Positions 25,255 through 33,125 of a DNA stretch of 55,413 nucleotides are shown piece by piece (within the stretch, counting starts at the first letter, position 1; each line of letters starts with the position of its first letter). The position numbers were made by a program, and so were the translations under genes. The stretch comes from Spirochaetes bacterium RBG_16_49_21 (GTDB lineage Bacteria; Spirochaetota; UBA4802; UBA5550): the NCBI GenBank assembly GCA_001829495.1, contig MIBJ01000017.1, forward strand, positions 27,914-83,326. The letters run 5' to 3'. The notes beneath the pieces were generated by a model. It saw only the letters and a program-made list of their open reading frames with translations, ran no database searches and was not told the DNA's origin.

Positions 25255-26091
25255 ATGAGACTTACCATAGCGGAAATTTTAAAGAAAAAAGAAAAAAAAG
25301 AAAAAATCGTCATGCTGACCGCCTATGACTACACTTTCGCCCCGATTGTCGATGCCGCGGGGGTCGATATCATCCTCGTGGGCGATTCCATGGCCAATGT
25401 CGCGCTCGGCATGGCTTCCACGACTGAAATAAGCCTCGATGAGATGGTGAACCACAGCACGGCGGTAGTCAAAGGATCGAAACGGGCGATGGTGATCGGG
25501 GATATGCCCTATTGCGCGTACCAGACCAACCCCGACGACGCCGTGGAAAGCGCCCGGCGTTTCATTCATGAAGCGGGTTGCCAGGCGGTAAAGCTCGAAT
25601 GGTTTGAGCATGCGCTCGAGGTGACCGAGCAGATCGTCCGCAACAACATCCCGATAATGGGCCACATCGGATTTACCCCGCAGACGGCGGACAAGCTGGG
25701 CGACTCCAAGGTCCAGGGTAAAGATTTAGAGGGAGCTCAGCTCCTCATCCGGCAGGCAAAATCACTCGAGGCAGCCGGCTGCTTTAGCCTGGTTCTCGAA
25801 TGTGTACCGTGGCAGATAGCCAAGGTCATCACCGACGCGCTTGCTATTCCCACCATCGGCATCGGCGCAGGCGTATTTTGCGACGGCCAGGTCCTGGTCC
25901 TTAACGACATGCTGGGACTCTTCAAGCGTTTCACGCCGAAGTTCGTTAAAATATACGAAGATATGTACGGAGCAGCGCTCACCGGAGTGCAAAAATATGC
26001 GGACGAGGTCAGGAAGGAAGCCTTCCCTTCTGAAAAAGAAAGCTTCTCCATGAAGGAGGAGGAGTTTCAGAAGCTAAAAAATTCGCTTTAG
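25255..26091 (+). CDS. panB: 3-methyl-2-oxobutanoate hydroxymethyltransferase
   Basis: The 278-residue enzyme adds a hydroxymethyl group from methylenetetrahydrofolate to 2-oxoisovalerate in pantothenate synthesis. Motifs include VMLTAYDYTFA, ILVGDSMANVALG (metal-binding Asp), GDMPYCAYQ, KLEWFEH and GIGAGVFCDGQVLVLNDMLG. I chose the ATG at 25255 because CGAGGT is 4 bases upstream and the family begins there; the frame is open to 25102 without family support. The stop is 1 base from the stop of the convergent formyltransferase gene. panC and panD are not in the window. Confidence 0.94.
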   Translation: MRLTIAEILKKKEKKEKIVMLTAYDYTFAPIVDAAGVDIILVGDSMANVALGMASTTEISLDEMVNHSTAVVKGSKRAMVIGDMPYCAYQTNPDDAVESARRFIHEAGCQAVKLEWFEHALEVTEQIVRNNIPIMGHIGFTPQTADKLGDSKVQGKDLEGAQLLIRQAKSLEAAGCFSLVLECVPWQIAKVITDALAIPTIGIGAGVFCDGQVLVLNDMLGLFKRFTPKFVKIYEDMYGAALTGVQKYADEVRKEAFPSEKESFSMKEEEFQKLKNSL

Positions 26092-26092
26092 T

Positions 26093-27247
26093 CTATATAT
26101 GCAAAAAACACCGCTCCAGCGTGGCCATGAGGGCGATGTTATGCTCGTTTGCAGCCTCAATTACCAGGGCGTCGTTCAAGGACCCGGCGGGCCATACCAC
26201 GGCCGTGACGCCTTCCGCCGCCACGGCGTCGATGCTGTCGCGCTGGGGGAAGAAGGCGTCAGAGGACATTACCGCACCGCGGAGGCTGTGGCCCTTCTTT
26301 TTGGCCTTGTCGATGGCCTGCTCCACTGCTCCGATCCGCTCCTGCTCTCCGGTGCCCACGGCTATGGTCGCCCCGTCCCTGACAAACACGATCCCGTTCG
26401 ATCTGACATTGATGTTCACGTACCATGCAATCAGGCAATCGTCCAGCTCCTTTTCGGTGGGCCGGCGCTTTACCGCATAATCGGCGCCGCCGTTCTTCCC
26501 GGGGTCTGAATTCGGGATCATCGGGTCAACGATGAAATCGGCCGCGGATCTGATCCGGGTGAGATACGGCACCTCGACCGTGAGAGAGCCGTCGGCCAGA
26601 TTTCTCAGGTTGTAATATCCGGAGACGTCGTCCCCGATGAATTTGGGGACCCGGTCCATGTTCGATACCTTCGCCACCCGTATGGAGTTGTTGAGCTTTC
26701 TGCTCCCCTCATTCCTCCTCAGAACCGCCAGGGCCTCGCCATCGTAACCCGGCGCTATAACGCCCTCGACGAACGTCTCCATGATCGCTTCGGCGGTGGG
26801 GGCATCGACCTCCACGTTGAAGCCCGCTATCGAGCCGAAGGCGCTCCGCTCGTCGCAGTTCCGCGCGATCCGGTATATCTCGCTGAGGTGCTCGCCCTGC
26901 GTCCGGAGCTTGAACCCGCACGGGTTCACGTGCTTCATGAGAACGCAGCAGGGCCGGTCGAAAAACTTGAGGATGTTGAGCGCCTGGCTCATATCTTGCA
27001 GATTGGTAAGCGACAGCCCCTCCTTGCCCCCCTTCAGCATCTCCATATTCCCGACCGACAGGTTCGCGCCCCCGGCAGGCGCATAGGCGGTGAAGGGCTG
27101 GTGGGGATTCGTCCCGTACCTGAGGGTGTACGGCACCCTCTTGAGCGGAAAGCGGCGGCCGCCGACGACGATCATCGCTTCGTCCGGAAAATCGCTCTTG
27201 ATAGCCTTCTTATACGCGTCTTTGAAAGAGGATACGTCCGTGGCCAT
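26093..27247 (-). CDS. Stand-alone AICAR formyltransferase
   Basis: The 384-residue protein matches the C-terminal half of PurH: LRYGTNPHQPFTAY, LMKHVNPCGFKL (catalytic Lys and His), SAFGSIAGFN, SNGIVFVRDGATIAVGTGEQER and SSDAFFPQRDSID. It transfers formyl from 10-formyltetrahydrofolate to AICAR, giving FAICAR. The IMP cyclohydrolase (MGS-like) half of PurH is absent. AAGGAG is 7 bases before the ATG. It is the last gene of the operon purN, purO-type, this gene, so the final ring closure is presumably done by the neighbour. Length fits known stand-alone formyltransferases. Confidence 0.9.
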   Translation of the reverse strand: MATDVSSFKDAYKKAIKSDFPDEAMIVVGGRRFPLKRVPYTLRYGTNPHQPFTAYAPAGGANLSVGNMEMLKGGKEGLSLTNLQDMSQALNILKFFDRPCCVLMKHVNPCGFKLRTQGEHLSEIYRIARNCDERSAFGSIAGFNVEVDAPTAEAIMETFVEGVIAPGYDGEALAVLRRNEGSRKLNNSIRVAKVSNMDRVPKFIGDDVSGYYNLRNLADGSLTVEVPYLTRIRSAADFIVDPMIPNSDPGKNGGADYAVKRRPTEKELDDCLIAWYVNINVRSNGIVFVRDGATIAVGTGEQERIGAVEQAIDKAKKKGHSLRGAVMSSDAFFPQRDSIDAVAAEGVTAVVWPAGSLNDALVIEAANEHNIALMATLERCFLHI

Positions 27248-27265
27248 TGGATAACTCCTTATATC

Positions 27266-27985
27266 TTACTCGTGCCTGTTTTTTACTGAGATGGATATTG
27301 CTCCGCCCCGGTCCCGATACACTGCGGCGGCAGCCACCCGAAGGTCGGCCTTTCCGGCTGTCGGGCCCAGCGCCGCATACAGCGCCTCCGCCGCTTGAGC
27401 GGCGGTGCGGTACGGTATCCCCACATCGACCGGCCCGCCTTCGAAAGACGGCAGGGGATTGGCATTTGCTCCGGTATAGGTGGCGATAAGCCCGCCGCCG
27501 CCGGCAAGCTGCGGCACATCGAAATACCTCCGCTCTGCGGAGCCGTCCGGCGCCCGTTTGATGATAGACAGGGCGGCGGCACCGAAAACGCACCCGCTGA
27601 TGCGGGGCGTGAAGTTGGGCTCATCCGGCTCATACTCCCAGGATTGAAGCGCATTCTCAAGCACGGCCTTCGGAACAGCGCCGGCCTTAAACTGCAAAGC
27701 AATGTCCGCGGTCTGCTTTCCATTGCTTACCGCAATGCCTTTGCCGATAACTATCGCCGGATACACCAGGAGGTCGGGATTGCCCGTCGCAAGAATCTTC
27801 TCGTCGGTCGGCTCGACCGTGATCCGCGTCCGTCCGGCGTCAACCACGATCCTCCGCGCCTGGCTGGAGGGGCTTCGGCCCGTGATCGCGTATATGACCG
27901 CGTCATCCCCGGCCGGCGACGCGCCGATGATGATAATGCGGCCCGGATATTCCATACGCGACAGCGCTTGAAAACTTTTTTCCAT
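27266..27985 (-). CDS. purO: IMP cyclohydrolase, PurO type
   Basis: The 239-residue protein has the PurO pattern near the start: YPGRIIIIGASPAGDDAVIY followed by ITGRSPSSQARR, and later DLLVYPAIV, EYEPDEPNFTPRISG and a Gly-rich region ending in VAAAAVYRDRGG. PurO closes the ring of FAICAR to IMP and was first known from archaea; it is unrelated to the MGS-like domain of PurH. GGGAG is 7 bases before the ATG, which is 3 bases after the purN stop. Pairing with a stand-alone formyltransferase strongly supports the call. Confidence 0.85.
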   Translation of the reverse strand: MEKSFQALSRMEYPGRIIIIGASPAGDDAVIYAITGRSPSSQARRIVVDAGRTRITVEPTDEKILATGNPDLLVYPAIVIGKGIAVSNGKQTADIALQFKAGAVPKAVLENALQSWEYEPDEPNFTPRISGCVFGAAALSIIKRAPDGSAERRYFDVPQLAGGGGLIATYTGANANPLPSFEGGPVDVGIPYRTAAQAAEALYAALGPTAGKADLRVAAAAVYRDRGGAISISVKNRHE

Positions 27986-27988
27986 AGG

Positions 27989-28603
27989 TTATCTCCCACT
28001 CAATATTTTTACCGCGCATCCTTCGACGACGAGCCTTTTCTCGCAATAAAGCTTGATGGCTTCCGGCAGCACCCGGTGCTCGATCTCCAGGCCCCTCGCC
28101 TTAAAGCTTTCGAAGGTGTCATCAGGCTTTATGAAATTCACCTCCTGCATGATTATCGGGCCCGTATCGCATCCCTCGTTTACGAAATGCACCGTGCATC
28201 CGCCCACCTTCACGCCGCGGCGCCATGCATCGCCGTAGCCGTCCGTGCCGGGAAAGCTTGGAAGGAGCGCGGGATGGATGTTCATGATCCGATTTCGGTA
28301 CCGATCGATAATATGCTTTGTGAGGATGCGCATGTATCCGGCCAGGACCACCAGTTCGACATCATGCTCCTGCAGCACCGCCATGAGAGCCTCTTCATGA
28401 GCCGGCCGCGTCTCATACTTCTTCGGGTCTATGAAATAAGCCGGGACATGGTGCTTGCGCGCGCGCTCCAGGCCGTAGGCATCCTCCCTGTCCGATATGA
28501 CGCATCTGATATTCGCGGGCAGATACCCGGACGCGGTTTTATCAATAATGGATTGAAGATTCGTTCCGGACCCGGAGATGAGCACTGCGATATTGGTCTT
28601 CAT
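27989..28603 (-). CDS. purN: Phosphoribosylglycinamide formyltransferase
   Basis: The 204-residue enzyme transfers formyl from 10-formyltetrahydrofolate to GAR, the third step of purine synthesis. Motifs are IAVLISGSGTNLQSIID, LVVLAGYMRIL, NIHPALLPSFPG (catalytic Asn-His) and GCTVHFVNEGCDTGPII (catalytic Asp). Length is typical. It leads the three-gene operon, with gaps of 3 and 18 bases to the next genes. A 19-base-pair hairpin lies 14 bases upstream of its start codon. Confidence 0.94.
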   Translation of the reverse strand: MKTNIAVLISGSGTNLQSIIDKTASGYLPANIRCVISDREDAYGLERARKHHVPAYFIDPKKYETRPAHEEALMAVLQEHDVELVVLAGYMRILTKHIIDRYRNRIMNIHPALLPSFPGTDGYGDAWRRGVKVGGCTVHFVNEGCDTGPIIMQEVNFIKPDDTFESFKARGLEIEHRVLPEAIKLYCEKRLVVEGCAVKILSGR

Positions 28604-28616
28604 CGGTACCAGATGA

Positions 28617-28659
28617 GCACCGGCCCTCTATTTTTCAACAAAAAATAGAGGGCCGGTGC
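28617..28659. repeat. Perfect 19-base-pair hairpin between divergent genes
   Basis: GCACCGGCCCTCTATTTTT (28617-28635) and its exact complement (28641-28659) flank a 5-base loop. It is in the purN leader and upstream of the STAS gene. Neither strand has a T-run after the stem, so it is not a classical terminator. It may be a dispersed palindrome or a control element of purN translation. Confidence 0.7.
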
Positions 28660-28695
28660 CAAAAATGTGTTGATTTTGGATTTAGTTTTTCATTA

Positions 28696-28701
28696 TATAA
28701 T
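28696..28701 (+). promoter_or_regulatory. Candidate -10 element for the STAS gene
   Basis: TATAAT lies 18 bases before the ATG of the STAS gene. A TTGATT at 28670-28675 is 20 bases upstream, longer than usual spacing. This is a motif match only. Confidence 0.3.
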
Positions 28702-28719
28702 GAGATTAAGAGGGACCGG

Positions 28720-29019
28720 ATGATATCAATAGACGTCAATAATGTGGTGACCGCCATTATAGGCACGCGGCTGCTGAATATTCACAATTCGCAGGAGATA
28801 CTGCGAATATTAAAAGAAACCTCCAGAAAATACGGCAGAAACATCGTCATTGATCTGGGGAAGGTTGAATTTCTTGATTCAACGATTATCGCTATGTTTG
28901 TGGAATACAACAACTTTTTGAAAGAATCCGGGCTGGAACTGACATTCACGAATCTTTCCCCCTTTGTTGAAAGGGTATTCACCATGCTCCATATTTCAAA
29001 ATTCTTCAACATCAAATAA
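28720..29019 (+). CDS. STAS-domain anti-sigma factor antagonist, copy 1
   Basis: The 99-residue protein is a single STAS domain: a beta strand-rich start, IVIDLGKVEFLDSTIIAMFV and a C-terminal helix. The Ser in LDST matches the residue phosphorylated in RsbV-like proteins. Such proteins free a sigma factor or other target by binding an RsbW-type kinase. GAGGGA is 4 bases before the ATG. The next gene, 18 bases downstream, encodes a membrane receptor with an RsbW-like ATPase domain, a likely partner. Confidence 0.85.
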   Translation: MISIDVNNVVTAIIGTRLLNIHNSQEILRILKETSRKYGRNIVIDLGKVEFLDSTIIAMFVEYNNFLKESGLELTFTNLSPFVERVFTMLHISKFFNIK

Positions 29020-29037
29020 CAGGGGGAAGGTTCCGGT

Positions 29038-31167
29038 ATGCACAGACCGCGGCCCGCCGATCATGCGCGGATATTCATTATTCTGCTGCTCCTCCTCATC
29101 CCCGGTCTTTCCGATTCGGCTCCGGTGAAAAAATCCCTATACCGTCCGGTCATCTTAAGCGATCAAAACGAACGATATCCTCTGAGCAGGCATCTCCTCA
29201 TTCTTGAGGATGCGACCGGTGCCATGACGATCGAGGAGGCAGCTTCGCCGGACACGGACCGGAGGTACGCCAGGAGCACGCAGCATCCCCCCAGTTACGG
29301 GTTTAACGATCTGAGCTATTGGGTGAAATTCCGTCTCGTGAACAAACGCATGGAGGCCGGTACATGGTTCCTCGAGCTTGATTATCCGCACATGGATCTC
29401 ATGGAAGTCTATCTCGAAAATGCCGGCGGAGAGTTCACCAAAAAAACAGCCGGCGATATATATCCGTTCAATGACCGCGAGGTCAGGTACCGCAATTTAG
29501 TATTCGCGCTTCTGATACCCGGCGGGCATGAACAGACCGTATACATGCATTTTTCCGGGAAATGCTCCAAGCAGTTCCCCCTGACCCTCTGGTCCGAGAA
29601 GGGTTTTATCCGGAAGGTCGACACGGATCAATACTTTCTCGGCGTTTATTACGGCATAATCCTCGTCATGATGGTTTACAACCTTTTTCTCTATTTCTTT
29701 ATAAGGGATAAGAGCTATCTCTATTACTTCGTATACATCGGATCATACGGGCTGGTACAGATGGCGTACAACGGCCTTGCCTTTCAATACCTGTGGCCCG
29801 CATATCCTCAATGGCACACCATCAGCCTCCCCTTCCTCATCGGATGGGCGATTCTTTGGATGGCGATATTTTCGCAGAGCTTCCTGCATACCCGGGAATA
29901 CACCGTCACCATGCACCGGCTTATGAGGGGGCTCATGGGGATCGGCACGGCGACCATGATCTTTTCCCTTGCAGGCAATTACCTCGTAGCCATAAACGCA
30001 GCCATGCTGCTCATGGTAACGGCCTCTATCATCATAATGACCGCGGCATTCATCTGCATGGTACGCGGGTACCGGCCGGCGCGCTTTTTTCTCATCGCCT
30101 GGCTCGTATTCCTGTGCGGCCTGCTTCTCCTCTCGCTCAACAAGCTGCACATCCTTCCCGTGATGTTCATTACGGAGTACGCCAACCAGATCGGTTCCGC
30201 TTTGGAGGTCACGCTCCTGTCGGTAGCCCTGGCGGACCGGATCAACATCATGGAGCAGGAGAAGATGGAGGCGCAGCGCAGTACCATACAGGCTCAGGAA
30301 AAATACCGCTCCCTCGTGGAGGGATCGCGCGACATTATCTTCACCCTGGACGAGAAATGGAATTTCATGACCGTTAACAGTGCGATCTCGACGCTTCTCA
30401 AGATAAGCCCGGAATCCGCTATCTCCACTAACTTCTTGGAGCTGATTTACGAGGATCCCGGCGCCGGTTCCATGGGTAAAAAGCTCATTCAGGCGAAACT
30501 TGACGAGTTTTTAAGAACGCGGGAACCGATCAGCTTCAGGGCGATGTTCAAGTCAACCATAACCGCCGAACCGAAAGAGATGGAGGTCAGGCTGGAATGC
30601 ATCAACATCGAAGGAATGAACGAAATACTGGGAAAGGCGGCAAGCCTTGAAGAGGACGTGCTGATGAAGTGTTTCCTGAAAGAAAAACAAGAATATGCGA
30701 TCGGCAACTATCTGACCACGGCTGACGACATAACGCAGCGAATTACGAAAAACCTTTCAAAATTTATGGAGCAGAAACAAATAACCCTTATCCGCATCGC
30801 CCTGCGCGAGATAATAATAAACGCAATAGAGCATGGGAACCTTAATATTTCATATTCTGAAAAGACCGGTGCGATCGCTGACGACACGTATTTTGATTTT
30901 ATCGCCGAACGAAGAAAGGATCCGCGCTACCGGGGCCGGCGGGTGTGCATCGAACATCTGATCGATCCCGCACGAGCCGTATATAAAATTACGGACGAGG
31001 GATGCGGGTTTGAGCACAAAAAGGTGCTCATGAATGATTCCCGCGATGCGAATGAGAGACTTCTCGGCCACGGCAGAGGGATCTCATTGGCAAAAAATAT
31101 ATTCGATGAGGTGAGATACAACGAGAAGGGGAATGTCGTATTGCTCGTAAAAAAAATAACCGCTTGA
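29038..31167 (+). CDS. 7TMR-DISM receptor with PAS and RsbW-like ATPase domain
   Basis: The 709-residue protein has a signal peptide (about 10-28), an extracytoplasmic 7TMR-DISMED2-type domain (about 35-185; SYWVKFRLVNK, WFLELDYPHMDLMEVYL), seven hydrophobic segments (about 195-395), a coiled linker, a PAS-like region (about 420-520; YRSLVEGSRDIIFTLDEKW) and a C-terminal GHKL ATPase (about 575-705). The ATPase motifs are REIIINAIEHGN, ITDEGCGFE and GHGRGISLAKNIFDEV, and there is no dimerisation His box. It therefore looks like a membrane-bound serine kinase or anti-sigma-type switch rather than a histidine kinase. It is encoded 18 bases after a STAS gene. Confidence 0.87.
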   Translation: MHRPRPADHARIFIILLLLLIPGLSDSAPVKKSLYRPVILSDQNERYPLSRHLLILEDATGAMTIEEAASPDTDRRYARSTQHPPSYGFNDLSYWVKFRLVNKRMEAGTWFLELDYPHMDLMEVYLENAGGEFTKKTAGDIYPFNDREVRYRNLVFALLIPGGHEQTVYMHFSGKCSKQFPLTLWSEKGFIRKVDTDQYFLGVYYGIILVMMVYNLFLYFFIRDKSYLYYFVYIGSYGLVQMAYNGLAFQYLWPAYPQWHTISLPFLIGWAILWMAIFSQSFLHTREYTVTMHRLMRGLMGIGTATMIFSLAGNYLVAINAAMLLMVTASIIIMTAAFICMVRGYRPARFFLIAWLVFLCGLLLLSLNKLHILPVMFITEYANQIGSALEVTLLSVALADRINIMEQEKMEAQRSTIQAQEKYRSLVEGSRDIIFTLDEKWNFMTVNSAISTLLKISPESAISTNFLELIYEDPGAGSMGKKLIQAKLDEFLRTREPISFRAMFKSTITAEPKEMEVRLECINIEGMNEILGKAASLEEDVLMKCFLKEKQEYAIGNYLTTADDITQRITKNLSKFMEQKQITLIRIALREIIINAIEHGNLNISYSEKTGAIADDTYFDFIAERRKDPRYRGRRVCIEHLIDPARAVYKITDEGCGFEHKKVLMNDSRDANERLLGHGRGISLAKNIFDEVRYNEKGNVVLLVKKITA

Positions 31168-31221
31168 TCAAAATATTTTTCGGCTATCACATCCTTTATT
31201 CGTATATAATAATGTAAAATC

Positions 31222-31908
31222 ATGAAGGCAAAAAAAGCTGTCATTCTGTTAAGCGGAGGGATCGATTCGGCCACCGCAGCGGCGATCGCGATTGAGCAAG
31301 GATTCGATCTCCACGCGCTTGTCTTCAGCTACGGCCAGCGGCACGGTATCGAGATCGAATCGGCAAAAAGCCTTGCGCGTTTTTTCGGCATCACGGATTG
31401 CCGGATCATCGAAATCCCCGCCGAAATATTCCGGTCGGCGCTCACCGACAAAGACCGGGCGGTTCCGAAAAACCGTAAATCGAGCGGCCGGGGGATTCCC
31501 GACACCTACGTGCCTGGCCGCAACATCATCTTCCTCTCTTATGCCCTGGCGTACGCTGAGTCGATCGGCGCATCCTGCATATTTATCGGCGCCACTGCGG
31601 TGGATTACAGCGGCTATCCGGACTGCAGGCCTGAATTTTTCAAAGCCTTCCAGCTTATGGCCGATATCGGAACCAAATCCGGGGTCGGCGGAAAAAAAAT
31701 CAGCATCGAAACGCCGCTCATAGGCTTGAGCAAGGCCCGCATCATACAAAAAGGGTCGTCCCTGGGCGTGGACTATTCCCTCACCCACAGCTGTTATGAT
31801 CCCGGGCCGGACGGCCGGGCGTGCGGCTCATGCGACAGCTGCCTGATACGGAAAAAAGGGTTCAACGACGCCGGCGTGCCCGATCCAACCAGATATCGGA
31901 TCCATTGA
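31222..31908 (+). CDS. queC: 7-cyano-7-deazaguanine synthase
   Basis: The 228-residue enzyme makes preQ0, a precursor of queuosine, from 7-carboxy-7-deazaguanine, ammonia and ATP. Motifs are LLSGGIDSATAAAIA (PP-loop), YGQRHGIE, YVPGRNIIFLSYALA, and the zinc site near the end: HSCYDP followed by CGSCDSC. No clear ribosome site precedes the ATG, but TATAAT ends 11 bases before it, so a very short leader is possible. The comF-type gene begins at the next base after its stop. Other queuosine genes are not in the window. Confidence 0.94.
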   Translation: MKAKKAVILLSGGIDSATAAAIAIEQGFDLHALVFSYGQRHGIEIESAKSLARFFGITDCRIIEIPAEIFRSALTDKDRAVPKNRKSSGRGIPDTYVPGRNIIFLSYALAYAESIGASCIFIGATAVDYSGYPDCRPEFFKAFQLMADIGTKSGVGGKKISIETPLIGLSKARIIQKGSSLGVDYSLTHSCYDPGPDGRACGSCDSCLIRKKGFNDAGVPDPTRYRIH

Positions 31909-32649
31909 ATGCTCCGTATAATTATCGATATGCTATTCCCCTCGCGCTGCGCAGCATGCGGCAGGCCCGTCGGCTCGATCCAACATAACATCTGCAGCGC
32001 CTGCGCCGATAAAATCGTCATTATTCAAGACGGATGCCCGGTGTGCGCCGGTCCTATGGCGGAAGGGCGCTGCAAAATCTGCCCGGAGCGCGCGTTCTAT
32101 CCCTCCAAAAACATGGCCATCGCCGAATACGGCGGTGTAATGAAGGAGCTGCTGCACAAGCTGAAATTCAGCGGCATGCGCCGGCTCCATGTCCCCATAG
32201 GCCGCATGGTCTTGAATGAGCTGGCCCGGCACGCAGTGCCGGCCGACATCATAACCTGCGTGCCCATGAATACGCGAAAAAAACGGAAAAGGGGGTTTAA
32301 TCAGTCGGAGCTGATCGCGAAACTGGTCGCAAAAAAATCAGGGATACCCTATCTTCCCCTCATGAAAGAAAAGCGCAAATCCGAAACCCAGCGCGAATTG
32401 GGATTGAGACACCGGTTCATCAATGTCATCAATCGCTACAGCCTGAAAAAGGGAAGGCTTATAAGAGAAAAAACAATATTGATAATCGATGACGTTTTCA
32501 CCACCGGTGCAACCATAAATGAATGCGCGCGGGTGCTGCTGGCAGCGGGAGCCAGGGAGGTGTTTTCCGTCACCGTCGCGCGATCGAATATCACCACTGA
32601 GGGATCAAAATTTGGCAAAAATGAGAGCGGTGAACAATATAATTATTGA
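31909..32649 (+). CDS. ComF-family phosphoribosyltransferase-like protein
   Basis: The 246-residue protein has an N-terminal zinc-binding region (CAACGRP, CSAC, CPVC, CKIC over residues 14-65) and a C-terminal phosphoribosyltransferase domain with ILIIDDVFTTGATINECA near residue 190. NTRKKRKRGFNQSELIA is a ComF-family stretch. In naturally competent bacteria ComF helps DNA uptake; elsewhere its role is unclear, and no other competence gene is seen here. It follows queC without a gap and is probably co-transcribed. Confidence 0.9.
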   Translation: MLRIIIDMLFPSRCAACGRPVGSIQHNICSACADKIVIIQDGCPVCAGPMAEGRCKICPERAFYPSKNMAIAEYGGVMKELLHKLKFSGMRRLHVPIGRMVLNELARHAVPADIITCVPMNTRKKRKRGFNQSELIAKLVAKKSGIPYLPLMKEKRKSETQRELGLRHRFINVINRYSLKKGRLIREKTILIIDDVFTTGATINECARVLLAAGAREVFSVTVARSNITTEGSKFGKNESGEQYNY

Positions 32650-32677
32650 CCTCCGCATCATGCCCGTATATTAATGA

Positions 32678-32718
32678 TAAGGGCACTTCTAAAAATCTAA
32701 TTTTTCGAGGTGCCCTTA
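32678..32718. repeat. Near-perfect hairpin between comF-type and STAS genes
   Basis: TAAGGGCACTTCTAAAAA (32678-32695) pairs with TTTTTCGAGGTGCCCTTA (32701-32718) with two mismatches and a 5-base loop. Its layout, G/C at the base and A/T next to the loop, resembles the hairpin at 28617-28659. There is no T-run beyond the stem. Confidence 0.55.
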
Positions 32719-32781
32719 ATACAAAGGCAGAATGGAATCGTATTCCCGGATGATTTTACCCTTACTACATGGAGAACGGAT

Positions 32782-33111
32782 ATGAAGAGAAAATCAACTG
32801 ACGGGGTTGAGATTCTGGTACTGGACGGACGGATCGACCAGGAGGGTTCGGAAGAATTGGAGGCCGTTTTGCAAGAGTGCATAGAGCATGAGAGGCATAA
32901 CATCTGCATCGACATGGTCGATGTCAAACATATATGCAGTTCCGCCCTGGGGGTGCTGGTAGCTATAAAGCGCAAGATCAAAGATAATGAAGGCGATATC
33001 AAGCTTGTCGTTGTCAATGAGAATCTCCTGAGGCTTTTTGAAACTACAATGCTTGATAAAGTATTCGAAATATACGAATCCCAGCGTGAATGCTTATCGA
33101 CATTTGACTGA
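32782..33111 (+). CDS. STAS-domain anti-sigma factor antagonist, copy 2
   Basis: The 109-residue STAS protein contains ILVLDGRIDQEGSEELEAVL, NICIDMVDVKHICSSALGVL and a C-terminal helical end. The Ser pair in ICSSALG is at the usual phosphorylation site. I chose the ATG at 32782 with GGAG 7 bases upstream; the frame opens earlier at 32710 without a ribosome site. No kinase gene is adjacent: the next gene, 14 bases on, is a prenyl synthase. It may pair with an RsbW-like ATPase elsewhere, including the receptor at 29038-31167. Confidence 0.85.
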   Translation: MKRKSTDGVEILVLDGRIDQEGSEELEAVLQECIEHERHNICIDMVDVKHICSSALGVLVAIKRKIKDNEGDIKLVVVNENLLRLFETTMLDKVFEIYESQRECLSTFD

Positions 33112-33125
33112 CAGCGGCTCACGGC

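Noticed and set aside
27395-28648. 417-codon open frame on the plus strand
   Set aside because: It is antisense to purN and the PurO-type gene, which have clear motifs and ribosome sites; the frame has no family resemblance and arises from GC-biased codons.
29038-31167. 7TMR-DISM protein considered as an ordinary histidine kinase
   Set aside because: No His-box dimerisation region is visible before the ATPase domain, and the N box resembles RsbW-type kinases.
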